A program made the position numbers and the translations under genes. The notes beneath the pieces were generated by a model that worked only from the letters and a program-made list of their open reading frames with translations, made no database searches and was not told the DNA's origin. A stretch of 64,000 bases of DNA from Ruminococcus_C callidus (GTDB taxonomy: Bacteria > Bacillota > Clostridia > Oscillospirales > Ruminococcaceae), in contig NZ_CP186925.1 in assembly GCF_049562855.1 (NCBI RefSeq), positions 2,790,001 to 2,854,000 on the forward strand. The letters run 5' to 3'. Shown one piece after another: positions 34,626 to 45,200 of this stretch. Position 1 is the first letter of the stretch. The number at the start of each line of letters is the position of its first letter.

Positions 34626-34654
34626 ATTATAACATTTTTTATAGGGCAATGCAA
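34626..34654 (-). promoter_or_regulatory. Promoter of fhs
   Basis: TTGCAT (34649-34654) and TATAAT (34626-34631), 17 bases apart on the minus strand. Confidence 0.7.
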
Positions 34655-34737
34655 GGCGATTTTTTCTTTTCGGTGATTCGCTGTATTTCCACAAGTTTTT
34701 TTGCGATATTTTCGCTGTTTTCGGAGGTTACGCACAT

Positions 34738-36042
34738 ATGACACACAAGATCACACGATTTCTCACTCTTTTTCTGCTGGTTTCCCTCGGCGGCTGCACG
34801 GTACAGTCCGAACACCACGTACCGGAAAACGCCGCCTTTTGCGACGACCTGACCAAGCATGTCCAGCAGGTACAGCAGCTGCACGTGGCAAGCGGCACCA
34901 CACCCTGCCCTACAAAAACGCCGGACACCGCAGCAGTCTGCAACTACCAGACTACCTACGGCATGTGGTTCCCCTATCTGGACTACGCCGACACTCTTGC
35001 GGGAAAAACGGCAGAACAATTTCGGGAGAGTATGCATCAGCGATTCCAGCAGGCGGCAGATATGGGCATCAACACGGTATACCTGCATCTCCGTGCCTTC
35101 GGTGATGCCTATTACTGCTCCCAGTTATTTCCCCCAGCGGCAGCAGTAGGAGATTTCGACCCGCTTCCCATTCTGCTGGAGGAGGCACACCGGCTGCACC
35201 TGTCTGTTCACGGCTGGATCAATCCCCTGCGGCTGCAAAATGATGCCGGCATGGGTGCCCTCTCTGACCGTTACCAGATCGGACAGTGGTACCGCGACAG
35301 CCAGAAAAACGGCACCTATCTCTGCAAGGTCGGCGATTACTGGTGGCTGAATCCGGCTTATCCGGAGGTACGGCAGCTGATCGCCGACGGGGTGGCGGAA
35401 ATCGTACAGCAATACGAGGTGGACGGGATTCATCTGGACGACTACTTCTACCCCACCACAGAAACCGCCTTTGATGCCGCCGCCTTTGCAGATGCCAAGG
35501 CGGACAACCTGAACCAGTTCCGGCTCTCCCAAGTCAACGAAATGATACAGCAAATTTACAGCACTGTCAAGGCAAAATCACCGAAGCTGCTGCTGAGCAT
35601 CAGTCCGCAGGGCACCATGGACGGAAACTATACCAAACAATATGCCGATGTCCGCCGCTGGGGCAGTGAAGCCGGCTACTGTGACGTTTTGATCCCACAG
35701 GTATACTTCGGCTTCGAAAACGAAGCCGCTCCCTTTTCCGAAACTGTCACAGAATGGGTGCAGACTGTCACCTATGACAGCGTTTCGCTGGTGATCGGCA
35801 TCGGCACTCACAAGTACGGCAAAGTTGACCAGTGGGCAGGTTCCGGCAGTATGGAATGGACGACACAGTGGGACTTGCCTGTCCGGCAGGCAACGCAGGT
35901 GCTGGAAACCGACGGCACAGACGGGCTGGCGGTTTACGACTATGCCACCACATTTCTGCCGGAATCCAACGCTGAACGCATGGCACAGCAGGTGGAACAG
36001 CTGGGGGCATTGCTGCGGGGAATGCCTGCCGATCCCTTATAA
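34738..36042 (+). CDS. Lipoprotein with GHL10-type (DUF187) glycosyl hydrolase domain
   Basis: The 434-residue product has a lipoprotein signal (LVSLGGC, lipid-bearing Cys near residue 20), a ~45-residue linker, and a TIM-barrel domain of the DUF187/GHL10 family. It begins YGMWFPYLDYADTLAGKT and includes GINTVYLHLRAFGDAYY, HGWINPLR, WWLNPAYPEVRQLI and GIHLDDYFYP. Relatives are linked to cell-wall polymers (for example denuded-glycan hydrolysis). GGAGG is the ribosome site. It is a single gene divergent from fhs. Confidence 0.88.
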   Translation: MTHKITRFLTLFLLVSLGGCTVQSEHHVPENAAFCDDLTKHVQQVQQLHVASGTTPCPTKTPDTAAVCNYQTTYGMWFPYLDYADTLAGKTAEQFRESMHQRFQQAADMGINTVYLHLRAFGDAYYCSQLFPPAAAVGDFDPLPILLEEAHRLHLSVHGWINPLRLQNDAGMGALSDRYQIGQWYRDSQKNGTYLCKVGDYWWLNPAYPEVRQLIADGVAEIVQQYEVDGIHLDDYFYPTTETAFDAAAFADAKADNLNQFRLSQVNEMIQQIYSTVKAKSPKLLLSISPQGTMDGNYTKQYADVRRWGSEAGYCDVLIPQVYFGFENEAAPFSETVTEWVQTVTYDSVSLVIGIGTHKYGKVDQWAGSGSMEWTTQWDLPVRQATQVLETDGTDGLAVYDYATTFLPESNAERMAQQVEQLGALLRGMPADPL

Positions 36043-36120
36043 AAGGAAACAACAATGCCCTGCCTCGGAGAAGAAGCAGAGCAATGTCTTGGGAATGAGT
36101 ATATCAACCTCTGTGCTTAT

Positions 36121-36294
36121 GGAAACACTGCATAAAGCCCACCTGACGGCTTTGCACGTAATCTGCTTGCAGATTTTCCGTCATATTACCCAGAAATCCC
36201 TTGCCATACATACAGTATGCCTGCGGAATTTCTGTGCAATCTGCCGAAAAATCTGACGACACATCTTACGCACAAGCTTTATGCAGTGTTTCCT
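36121..36294. mobile_element. Family 1 element, 174-bp form (copy I)
   Basis: Ends GGAAACACTGCATAAAG and CTTTATGCAGTGTTTCCT form a diverged subfamily of the family 1 ends. The interior is one palindromic module. Same size as the copy at 46752 in inverse orientation. No matching 3-bp flanks. Confidence 0.8.
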
Positions 36295-36338
36295 TAGGAG
36301 AAGTGACACAGAGGCGTGAAGCTGTCTGGAATACCTGA

Positions 36339-36674
36339 GGCAATACCGCACAAAGAGCGTCTGGCGACTTTGCACGCCATCTGCTTGCAAATTTCCCTTC
36401 AGAGCCTGTTTCGTATCTTCCCGCACGCATCTTGCGTGCATATTTTCCGAGATATTTCGGGAAAATACTCGAAAATCCACAAAGGATTTTCTCCGTTTTT
36501 CCCTTCATCTCTCAAAAAATCTGACGACGCAATCTGCATACGTCAGATACGAAACAGACTCTCATATTTCACAAAAATGCTCGTGAATACATCCAGTATT
36601 CACTTCGCTTTTTGTTTCATCTGACGAAAAATTTGACGACGCATCTGTCGCACAATCTTTGTGCGGTATTGCCT
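36339..36674. mobile_element. Family 1 element, 336-bp form (copy E, inverted)
   Basis: Same sequence as the copy at 38260 in the opposite direction. The direct repeat TGA flanks it (36336-36338, 36675-36677). It forms, with the copy at 38260, an inverted pair around metK. Confidence 0.9.
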
Positions 36675-36745
36675 TGACGCAGTGTTTCACTTATATAGAC
36701 ACCGTTCCGGCGAAAAAGTCACACTTTTTTCGAAAAAATTTGCAA

Positions 36746-36782
36746 AAAAGGCTTTTCTCCTGTTTGGGGAGAAAAGCCTTTT
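36746..36782 (-). terminator. Terminator of metK
   Basis: AAAAGGCTTTTCTCC/GGAGAAAAGCCTTTT with a 7-base loop, followed on the minus strand by TTGCAAATTTTTTC. Confidence 0.85.
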
Positions 36783-36803
36783 GCATAATGCTTTGCGGAT
36801 TAC

Positions 36804-37985
36804 TTACTGAAACTTTGCTACAGCAGCCTTCAGTGCATCGACCTTGTCCTTGCGTTCCCACGCAACGCCCAGATCTTCACGACCCATGTGACCATAAGCA
36901 GCCAGCTTCCGGTACTGCGGCTTCCGCAGATCCAGCATGCGGATAATGCCGTCCGGTGTCAGCTGGAACACGTCCAGAACTGCCTTGGAAAGGGCTTCCT
37001 CGGAAACTGTGCCGGTGCCAAATGTATCCACCAGAACGGAAACCGGATGTGCCACGCCGATCGCATAAGCCAGCTGTACTTCGCAGCGTTTTGCCAGACC
37101 GGCAGCCACGATATTCTTGGCGATATACCGTGCAGCATACGCACCGGAACGATCCACCTTCGTCGGATCCTTACCGCTGAATGCACCGCCGCCGTGACGA
37201 GCCGTGCCGCCATAGGTGTCTACGATGATCTTCCGTCCGGTCAGACCGCTGTCACCCTGCGGACCGCCGACAACAAAGCGACCGGTGGGGTTGATGAAAT
37301 ACTTGGTGTTTTCGTCCAGCAGTTCTGCCGGAATCACTGCCGGAATCACATAGTGCATCATATCGCGGCGAATGGTTTCCAGCGATACATCTGCGGCATG
37401 CTGGGTGGAAATGACAACGGTGTCCACACGAACCGGCTTGTCCCCGTCATATTCCACAGTCACCTGTGCCTTGCCGTCCGGACGGAGATAGGTCAGTGTC
37501 TTATTCTTCCGCAGTTCTGCCAGCTTCTTGCAAAGCTTATGGGACAGCGAAATTGCCAGCGGCATCAGTTCCGGTGTTTCGTCGCAGGCATAGCCAAACA
37601 TCATGCCCTGATCTCCGGCACCCGTTTCGGTAGATTCGCCGCCTCTGGTTTCGATAGCATCGTTAACGCCCATAGCAATATCCGGTGACTGCTTGTTGAT
37701 CGCCTGCAAAACGGAGCAGGTGTAGCCGTCGAAACCGTACTTGGCTCTGTCGTAGCCGATGTCTACGATCACGTCCCGTGCGATCTGCTGAATGTCCACC
37801 TTGGCAGTGGTGGAGATTTCGCCCATGCAGAGCACCATGCCGGTTTCCACAATGGTTTCACACGCTACGCGAGCCTTGCTGTCCTGTTCCAGAATTGCGT
37901 CCAGCACTGCGTCAGAAATCTGGTCGCAGATCTTATCCGGATGTCCTTCTGTCACAGATTCTGATGTAAATAAAGTTCTTGCCAT
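36804..37985 (-). CDS. metK: S-adenosylmethionine synthetase
   Basis: MetK makes SAM from methionine and ATP. The 393-residue protein starts MARTLFTSESVTEGHPDK with AAAGGAAG upstream. It has the signature GAGDQGMMFGYA and the P-loop-like GGGAFSGKDPTKVDRS. A SAM-I riboswitch with an intrinsic terminator controls it, so high SAM stops its transcription. Inverted 336-bp family 1 copies lie on both sides of the transcription unit. Confidence 0.98.
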   Translation of the reverse strand: MARTLFTSESVTEGHPDKICDQISDAVLDAILEQDSKARVACETIVETGMVLCMGEISTTAKVDIQQIARDVIVDIGYDRAKYGFDGYTCSVLQAINKQSPDIAMGVNDAIETRGGESTETGAGDQGMMFGYACDETPELMPLAISLSHKLCKKLAELRKNKTLTYLRPDGKAQVTVEYDGDKPVRVDTVVISTQHAADVSLETIRRDMMHYVIPAVIPAELLDENTKYFINPTGRFVVGGPQGDSGLTGRKIIVDTYGGTARHGGGAFSGKDPTKVDRSGAYAARYIAKNIVAAGLAKRCEVQLAYAIGVAHPVSVLVDTFGTGTVSEEALSKAVLDVFQLTPDGIIRMLDLRKPQYRKLAAYGHMGREDLGVAWERKDKVDALKAAVAKFQ

Positions 37986-38021
37986 AAAATTCTTCCTTTC
38001 TGTGTCGTTGGGAAAAGTATC

Positions 38022-38048
38022 AAAAAAAAGACACCCGTATAGGGTGTC
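38022..38048 (-). terminator. Riboswitch-controlled terminator before metK
   Basis: GACACCC/GGGTGTC with an ATAC loop and eight T residues on the minus strand. It lies just after the SAM aptamer and is its expression platform. Confidence 0.85.
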
Positions 38049-38066
38049 CAAAATTTTTTGTACAAA

Positions 38067-38170
38067 CCCCTCATCTCTCGGTTATACCGCAGGAATTGGC
38101 ACCGTATCGCATCAGCGATTGGTTGCCGGGCTTCACAGGACCTGTTCCTCCACCACTCTTGATAAGGTAT
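38067..38170 (-). promoter_or_regulatory. SAM-I (S-box) riboswitch aptamer
   Basis: On the minus strand the sequence reads CTTATCAAGAG, then GGTGGAGG, CCTGTGAAGCCCGGCAACC, GGTGCCAATTCCTGC and GAGAGATGAGG, the conserved blocks of the S-box. The last block pairs with the first to close P1. A terminator hairpin follows, so SAM binding should end transcription. Confidence 0.95.
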
Positions 38171-38201
38171 AAGGTATTTTGCAGAGCATTGCTCTGTTTT
38201 T

Positions 38202-38230
38202 ATTATACAAGATTCGCGTTGATTTGTCAA
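38202..38230 (-). promoter_or_regulatory. metK promoter
   Basis: TTGACA (38225-38230) and TATAAT (38202-38207), 17 bases apart on the minus strand, a perfect consensus. Confidence 0.85.
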
Positions 38231-38259
38231 TAGGAAATTTCGACATTTTCCGTAGATAG

Positions 38260-38595
38260 GGCAATACCGCACAAAGATTGTGCGACAGATGCGTCGTCAA
38301 ATTTTTCGTCAGATGAAACAAAAAGCGGAGTGAATACTGGATGTATTCACGAGCATTTTTGTGAAATATGAGAGTCTGTTTCGTATCTGACGTATGCAGA
38401 TTGCGTCGTCAGATTTTTTGAGAGATGAAGGGAAAAACGGAGAAAATCCTTTGTGGATTTTCGAGTATTTTCCCGAAATATCTCGGAAAATATGCACGCA
38501 AGATGCGTGCGGGAAGATACGAAACAGGCTCTGAAGGGGAATTTGCAAGCAGATGGCGTGCAAAGTCGCCAGACGCTCTTTGTGCGGTATTGCCT
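38260..38595. mobile_element. Family 1 element, 336-bp form (copy F)
   Basis: Complete element with direct repeat TAG on both sides (38257-38259, 38596-38598). It lies 30 bases upstream of the metK -35 box and ends next to the terminator of the GH9 gene. Confidence 0.9.
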
Positions 38596-38599
38596 TAGC

Positions 38600-38640
38600 A
38601 AAAAAGGCACCGCAGCCATGCAGCCGCAGTGCCTTTTTTA
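38600..38640. terminator. Terminator after the first GH9 gene
   Basis: AAAAAAGGCAC.GC/GC.GTGCCTTTTTT; works on both strands. It lies 32 bases after the GH9 stop. Confidence 0.75.
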
Positions 38641-38671
38641 TTTGTGAAACTCGTTTAAAGCAACGATTTCA

Positions 38672-41600
38672 TTATGCGTTCATGCTGGAGTTTTCCGGCA
38701 GGCCCTTCAGAATGTGAACGAGGAACTTCAGCAGAGCTGTTGCGTCGTTGCCGTCGATTTCACCGTTCTGATCGTAGCAGTCACCATTCAGCATCTGCTG
38801 TGCGTTGAAGGTTACAACATTTGCAGCCTTCTTGTTCAGCAGAACTGCGTCTGTAACGTCTACAGCGCCGTCCAGATTGGTATCACCAAGCAGCAGCTGA
38901 CCCGGAGTGATGGATGCAGCAGTTACGCTGGTGGTGGTAGCATTGCTGTCAGTTGTGGAAGCGTTGCTTGCATCTGTAGTAGCATCGCTTGCATCAGTGG
39001 AAGCTGCGGTAGTAGCAGCGGTTGTTGTAGTTGTATCCTTTGTGTCGGTAGAAGAAGTAGCTGTAGTAGTAGAAGATGGATCACGTTCGATGTACGGAGC
39101 TTCGTCATCCAGGAAGGAAGCAACCCAGCACAGCGGAGAGTTCCAGTTGATGGTGCACTCGTTTACAGACCATGCTTCTACGTTATCCAGATAGCACCTC
39201 ATCGGAGCGATAGAACCTACCTTGTAGCCCTGACCCTGAACCATCGGGTCTTCCATGTTGGAGTTCGGACCACCGGACAGAACGCCGTACGGAGCATACG
39301 GGAAGTCGTCGCTGTTCAACTGACCAGACCACCATCTGTGGTGCGGGTAAGTGGTAGAGTGTTCACCGTAACCGGTTACATAACCCTGTTCCAGCGGGTT
39401 GCGACCCATCAGGTAGTCCATTGAAGTGGTAACACCGTCAATGTACTTTACTTCCTTAGATGCGTCATATGCCAGAGCCAGTGCCATAGAGTTGTTGATT
39501 ACCATGGAGTTGGAACCCCATTCGTAACCGCCACTCAGAGTCTTGGTTTCAGAATCGCCTGTACCGGAAGCAGCATTGTACTTCCATACAGTGGTATCAT
39601 AGTCATGACCTACATACGGGATACCATATGCAGATTTGTCCTGTACTTCCAGAATGGAGTCAGCTGCCTTCAGAACTTCTGCCTTCAGGGTGTTTACTTC
39701 ATCCTGAGTCAGCAGGCCCTTATCCAGCATAGCCTGAGAATTTACATACAGGGAGATAGAACCAACGGAGTTCAGAGTACCCCATGTGAACAGGGAGAAT
39801 GAACCGTTGTTTTCACCACCAACCAGAGTTGTGGAGATTTCCAGAGCCTTTGCGTTGTCAGTACCATAAGCGTTGGTACCATACTTCATCAGTTCATCAT
39901 AATAGGTCTTGTCGCCTGTTGTGATGTACAGTTCGCAAGCTGCCCAGTAGAATTCGTCGCTGACTTCGGTGTCACCGTACGGGCCACCGCCCTTGTTCTG
40001 ATCCAGCGGAGCATACATGAGGTCAGCAGAGATACCGCCTTCACCCTTGGTGTCGCCACCCCAGCCAGAGAACTTCTTGAAGTTCTTCTGTGCTGCTGCA
40101 TAGGTCTTGATTGCTGCATCTTCCATGGTCTTTGCATAAGCTGCATCGTAATCCTTGAACAGACGAGCTGCCTGTGCAAATGTTGCAGAAGCGTTCAGAG
40201 TTGCTGCATAGGTAACCGGCTTAACGATTCGCATCGGAGCCTTGTTTTCCTTGTCGCCTTCGTTCTTGTCATACGGAGCAACAGCCAGACCGGTCCACTT
40301 GTAGTCGTGAGCCTTGTGGTATACCATACCATCGTCACGCATCATTTCGAGGAAGAAGTCCAGTTCTACCTTGCACTCGTCCAGAATATCCGGAGTACCG
40401 TTTCCTGCTTCCGGAATAGACATAACGGTGGAGTTATCGCCGAACTTATCAGCCTTGCCTACCATGAGGGATCTCTCATACATGTTCATCAGAGTCCACA
40501 GAGAGATACCGCCGTTTACAACGTACTTACCATAGTCACCAGCGTCGAACCAACCGCCAGCTACGTTAATGGACTGGCTGTAGGACGGCTTGGAGGTGTA
40601 GATGTAAACCCACTTGTCTGCGATGTAAGCGTTATCAGTCGGCCAGTGCTGAGAATCCTTACGAGCCAGAGTCTTCTTGCTGCCTTCCTGGCTCTGCGGA
40701 GACGGAATGTACTTGTCTTCAGTATCCATTGCACGGTTCTGATAGAAGTAGTTCAGTGCATAGGTCAGCATGCTCTTGTCGTGGTGCTTTTCATACAGGT
40801 TCTTGTCGATGTCAAAACTCTTAGAAGTCTTGCCGGCAACAGTCAGGGTGTAGCCCTTGCCTTCTGTAGTGAAATCTGTGAAGTCGATCTGCTGGGTGTA
40901 ATCCCAGGCACCAGACTCATCATACTTGGTGTTGCCGTCGGTAGTGCCGCTGTAAACAACGCTGCCGCTTGCGTCCTTGATCTCGTAGTCATACTTGGTA
41001 GTATCACCTTCGGACAGAACAACAGTTGCAACCTTCTTACCATTCGGATAGTAACCAACCTGGTTTACTTCAACGCCGGTCGGCACATAAGCAGCTTCTG
41101 CCTGATAGTCAGATGCATCATCGGTCATATCGATGAGTGCCAGGTTGTCGAACCGGATGATGGTATCCTTCGGGAAGCAGTCCATCTTCGCGTAGTTACC
41201 CTGACCGCCCATGTGGAAGGTCCATTCTGCGGTACCCTTAACGGTTTCAGTAGCCTGGAATTCATAAGCAACTGTGGTCCACTGGTTTGCCGGATATTCC
41301 TTGTTGTACCAAGCATCCCAGCCCTGACCGTAGTCTACCTTGTTACCGGTCTTGGAAGCACTCTTCAGCTTTTCTTCCAGCTGTTCCTGTGTCAGACCTT
41401 CTTCGTAAGACAGGGACAGTTCGTCACCGTTGCTGTGCCACAGTTCCTGATCATCTTTGGACATGTTGCCCAGCTTTGGGTACATGTGACCGCTGTTAGA
41501 CGGGTTTACGCTGTAGGTAATACGATAGGTGTGACCGCTTTCAATGGTCAGATTTCTGTGACGGAACTGGCAGTCCCAACGGCTTTCACCGCCGTTTGCA

Positions 41601-41848
41601 GTACCACCGATGTTTTCCAGCTTGATCGCATAGATACCGTCGGTGATGTCGAACTTCATGACAGCAGTTGCATTTTCACAAATGTGCCAAGGCAAGCCCT
41701 TTCCGTTTTCGAAGGTACCTTCGCCCAGCTCCTCGCCTGCGAACGCTGTCATAGACAGTGCAGTCAGACCTGTAGCGGTAGCAGAAACTGCCATCACTGC
41801 AGCAGAAGCGAAGGCAAGTGCCTTCTTGCCGAGTTTTTTCTTCAGCAT
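38672..41848 (-). CDS. Cellulosomal GH9 glucanase (CBM4-like, Ig-like, GH9, dockerin)
   Basis: The 1058-residue precursor has a signal peptide (about 1-37), a CBM4-like beta-sandwich (about 40-245), an Ig-like CelD_N domain starting GVEVNQVGYYPNGKKVATV, the GH9 barrel (about 355-920), a Thr/Ser/Asp-rich linker and a type I dockerin (GDTNLDGAVDVTDAVLLNKK; DQNGEIDGNDATALLKFL). GH9 residues are visible: the Asp pair in WFDAGDYGKYV, HHRWWSG and the acid Glu in VNECTINWNSP. This is the theme D or cellobiohydrolase-like arrangement of GH9 cellulases. GGAGG precedes the ATG. Its promoter resembles that of the dockerin gene at 8112. Confidence 0.95.
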   Translation of the reverse strand: MLKKKLGKKALAFASAAVMAVSATATGLTALSMTAFAGEELGEGTFENGKGLPWHICENATAVMKFDITDGIYAIKLENIGGTANGGESRWDCQFRHRNLTIESGHTYRITYSVNPSNSGHMYPKLGNMSKDDQELWHSNGDELSLSYEEGLTQEQLEEKLKSASKTGNKVDYGQGWDAWYNKEYPANQWTTVAYEFQATETVKGTAEWTFHMGGQGNYAKMDCFPKDTIIRFDNLALIDMTDDASDYQAEAAYVPTGVEVNQVGYYPNGKKVATVVLSEGDTTKYDYEIKDASGSVVYSGTTDGNTKYDESGAWDYTQQIDFTDFTTEGKGYTLTVAGKTSKSFDIDKNLYEKHHDKSMLTYALNYFYQNRAMDTEDKYIPSPQSQEGSKKTLARKDSQHWPTDNAYIADKWVYIYTSKPSYSQSINVAGGWFDAGDYGKYVVNGGISLWTLMNMYERSLMVGKADKFGDNSTVMSIPEAGNGTPDILDECKVELDFFLEMMRDDGMVYHKAHDYKWTGLAVAPYDKNEGDKENKAPMRIVKPVTYAATLNASATFAQAARLFKDYDAAYAKTMEDAAIKTYAAAQKNFKKFSGWGGDTKGEGGISADLMYAPLDQNKGGGPYGDTEVSDEFYWAACELYITTGDKTYYDELMKYGTNAYGTDNAKALEISTTLVGGENNGSFSLFTWGTLNSVGSISLYVNSQAMLDKGLLTQDEVNTLKAEVLKAADSILEVQDKSAYGIPYVGHDYDTTVWKYNAASGTGDSETKTLSGGYEWGSNSMVINNSMALALAYDASKEVKYIDGVTTSMDYLMGRNPLEQGYVTGYGEHSTTYPHHRWWSGQLNSDDFPYAPYGVLSGGPNSNMEDPMVQGQGYKVGSIAPMRCYLDNVEAWSVNECTINWNSPLCWVASFLDDEAPYIERDPSSTTTATSSTDTKDTTTTTAATTAASTDASDATTDASNASTTDSNATTTSVTAASITPGQLLLGDTNLDGAVDVTDAVLLNKKAANVVTFNAQQMLNGDCYDQNGEIDGNDATALLKFLVHILKGLPENSSMNA

Positions 41849-42012
41849 AAATATCCTCCTTGAAAATTAGAGATTTTTTGATGTTGGAACAAGGGTACGC
41901 ATGTTCCACTTTCAACGATTGTTTTCGCCGAACACGCCGGCAGATATACGCCGCACCGGATAGGATTCAGACGCAACTATCCCTTACAGGGCATATCTTT
42001 CTCGTTTCATTT

Positions 42013-42041
42013 ATTATAGCACATGAAAAATTCATTGTAAA
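42013..42041 (-). promoter_or_regulatory. Promoter of the first GH9 gene
   Basis: TTTACA (42036-42041) and TATAAT (42013-42018), 17 bases apart on the minus strand. The ~135-nt leader has a GGAACA/TGTTCC stem. The rest of the gap 41849-42204 holds no gene. Confidence 0.7.
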
Positions 42042-42140
42042 GTAGATTTTCAAATTTCAGTAAAACATGCTAAACAGTTTCCATGCTTTTTGTGCAACTT
42101 GCCATATGTAACGACAGGTTTTTCGGAAAAAACAGAAAAG

Positions 42141-42177
42141 AAAAAGGATACAGGCAAAATTTGCCCGTATCCTTTTT
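42141..42177 (-). terminator. Terminator of the second GH9 gene
   Basis: AAAAAGGATAC/GTATCCTTTTT with a GC-containing inner loop, followed by TCTTTTC on the minus strand, 28 bases after the stop. Confidence 0.8.
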
Positions 42178-42204
42178 GTGAAAATTGCCGATTTTTGACA
42201 GAGA

Positions 42205-45200
42205 TTAGCCCTCAGCCGGCAGAGTCCTTACGATCGAAACGAGGAACTGGAGCAGTACCGTCGAATCTGCCTGACCAACACCGTCATCGGTGCAGCAGTC
42301 AGCATTTGCATACTGCTGGTCGTTCAGGATTACCACGCCGGCAACCTTCTTGTTCAGCAGAACTGCGTCTGTGATGTCCACACGGCCGTCCAGATTTACG
42401 TCACCGTACAGGCTTGCCTTTACGCTCGGCTTCGGGCCGTTGGTAGCGGTGGTTGTCTGCTTGGTGGTAGTTGTGGTGGAAGCGGTGGTCTTGTTGGTAG
42501 TTGCCTTGGTTGTAGATACAGTGGTAGTGATCTGACCGCTGCCGTTGTAAGCGTCTGTGTAAACTGTAATAGAATCGATAGTGAACTTGTTGCAGTCGAT
42601 CCACCATACGCCGAACTTCAGTTCGCCGCCGTACTGGGTCTGAATGATCGCAGAAGTTGCAGAATCCACATCCCATACGATGCTGCCGGTCTTTCCGCTG
42701 ATGGTCTGTTCCATATCCTCAGACTGTGTCCAGTAATCCGGAGCCACGCTGGTAGAAGAACCGAATGCACCCTGCCACTTGCCGATCTGCTTCTTGCTGG
42801 TGGAGAGGTTGATCTCAACCTTGGTGACCTTTTCGCCTGCCGGAACGCCCAGATCGGACCACTTCCAGCCCAACATCTTATCGCCTGCCGGCAGTTCATC
42901 ATAAACAATTGCCTTATTAATATCCTTGGTATACTTACCGCCGCTGGAAGGCTTTGCAGTAGTAGTGCCCGGTGTTACGTTGCCGTAGTGCAGAACGACC
43001 TTGTCGATCTTGACACTGCTTGCATCCGGATAGAAGACCATTGCCTTGACAGTCTGACCCACGTTGGACGGGATCACATAGTCTGCGGTGCACTGACCGT
43101 TCGAACCAACATTGACCTCAAAGTCAGTCTGTTCCCAGGAACCAGTCCATGTGCCGAATGCACCGCTGGAGTTGGTGTCCTTGGTAGAAATGGTGTAGTA
43201 CAGCGTTGCAGACTTTGCACCGTTGGGAGCAAACTCTGCGTACAGCTGCTTGTCGCCTGCGGTACCAGTCTGTGTGCCGGTTGTAATGTTTGCAGTCTTG
43301 TCATCGCCGCTTGCCGCAGCAGTAGTAGCAGTTGTAGTCGGGTTATGCTTGGTAGTAGTTGCATTGGTTGTCGGGTTGCTGCTGCTTCCCTCGTCCAGAA
43401 CGACCTTGTCGATCTTGACGCTGCTTGCGTCCGGATAGAAGACCATTGCCTTGACAGTCTGACCTACATTGGACGGAATGTTATAAGTTGCCTTGCACTG
43501 ACCATTTGCACCAACGCTAACCTCAAAGTCAGTCTGTTCCCAGGAACCGGTCCATGTGCCGAATGCACCGCTGGAGTTGGTGTCCTTGGTGGAAATGGTG
43601 TAATACAGAGTTGCAGTCTTTGCACCATTGGGAGCAAATTCTGCGTACAGCTGCTTGTCGCCTGCGGTACCAGTCTGTGTGCCGGTGGTGATATTGGCAT
43701 TCTTGCCGCCGCCGGAAGTATTTCCACTGGTAGCAACAGTTGTGGTGACCGGTGTGCTGCTTTCGTCCAGAACGACCTTTTCGATCTCAACGCTGCTTGC
43801 GTCCGGATAAAAGACCATTGCCTTGACAGTTGCACCAACGTTGGACGGAATGTTGTAGGACACCTTGCACTCACCGTTTGCACCAACGGTAACCTCAAAG
43901 TCTTCCTGCACCCAGGAGCCTGTCCATGTGCCGAATGCACCGCTGGAGTTGGTGTCGCTGGTCTTGACCTTGTAGTACAGAGTCGCAGTCTTTGCACCGT
44001 TGGGAGCAAATTCTGCATACATCTGCTTGTCACCGTCAGTACCAACCTGTGTACCGGTGGTGATGTTTGCAGTCTTACCGCCGGACGGAGCGGCAGTGGC
44101 AATTGTAGTGGTTGTGATATTCCGCTTGGTAGTAGCCTGTGTTGTGGTTGTAGTCACCGGCTTATTGGTGGTGGTAGTTGTTGCCTTGGTGGTGATAGTT
44201 GTTGCCTTGGTGGTGGTAACAATGCTGCCGCTGACACCTTCAATGCTGGAGTCTACAGAACCGGTTTTGTAAATAGAATACAGACCTGCTGCTGCACCGA
44301 CCAGACCTGCGTTATAGTCCAGGGCAACTTCGTTTGCCTGATAGTCGTTTACAGAGTCAGTATAAGTGAAGTTGGAGTCTGCCGGACCGCCGACCAGAGC
44401 ACCGACCAGCGTGTGGCCATTGCTGCTGTAGTCGGTTCTGCCCTTCATTTCGTCAAAGCTCTGATAGCCGGATGCAGCTCTGTGGTGCGGATACTTTGCA
44501 GAATTGCTGTCCATGCCGACAACGAAATTCACATTCTTCGGGTTGTTGCCCAGGATCATGCCCATCTGTGCCTTGCACCAGCTGGAATAATCCATGCCGC
44601 TCTTTGCGGAATATTTCGTGGTAGCCAGTGCTGCCATCTGCAGTGCGGTGTTATAACGTGCACTGCCCCAGTCGCTTTCGCAGTAATATGTGCTTTCGCT
44701 GGTGCACTTGCCGTTCAGATATGTGGTGACCTTTGCCCAGTCCATTGCATCGCCGGTGATCTCACTCTGGAGGATCGCAGCACCGAGGCTGACATTATTC
44801 CAGCACATGGTGGAGTATACGCCCCACTTGCAGCCAGACTGACCGGACTTACCGGCATTGGTGTCGTTCATGAACTTGTCCAGGAACGAGCTGTAGGTGC
44901 TGTCCTTGGTTGCCAGATACAGCCAGCCAGCTGCCCATGCCTGATCGTCATAGTAATCGTAAGATCTGTAGAAGTTTTCAGCCTCCGGACAATTTGCCTT
45001 ATTGGTCTTGATAGAATAATTGTACAGTGCCTTTGCATACTTCAGGTCTTCTGCGTTGCCGAAGTTGATGTAGTTGACAGCCAGTGCTGCTGCATATTCT
45101 GCGGCAATGTCACTGGCATCATCAGAAGTCCAGTAAGCAGTACGCAGACTCTGGTCATTCTGGGACTCCGGAGAGCACCAGACATCGTGGTCAGCCTGTC

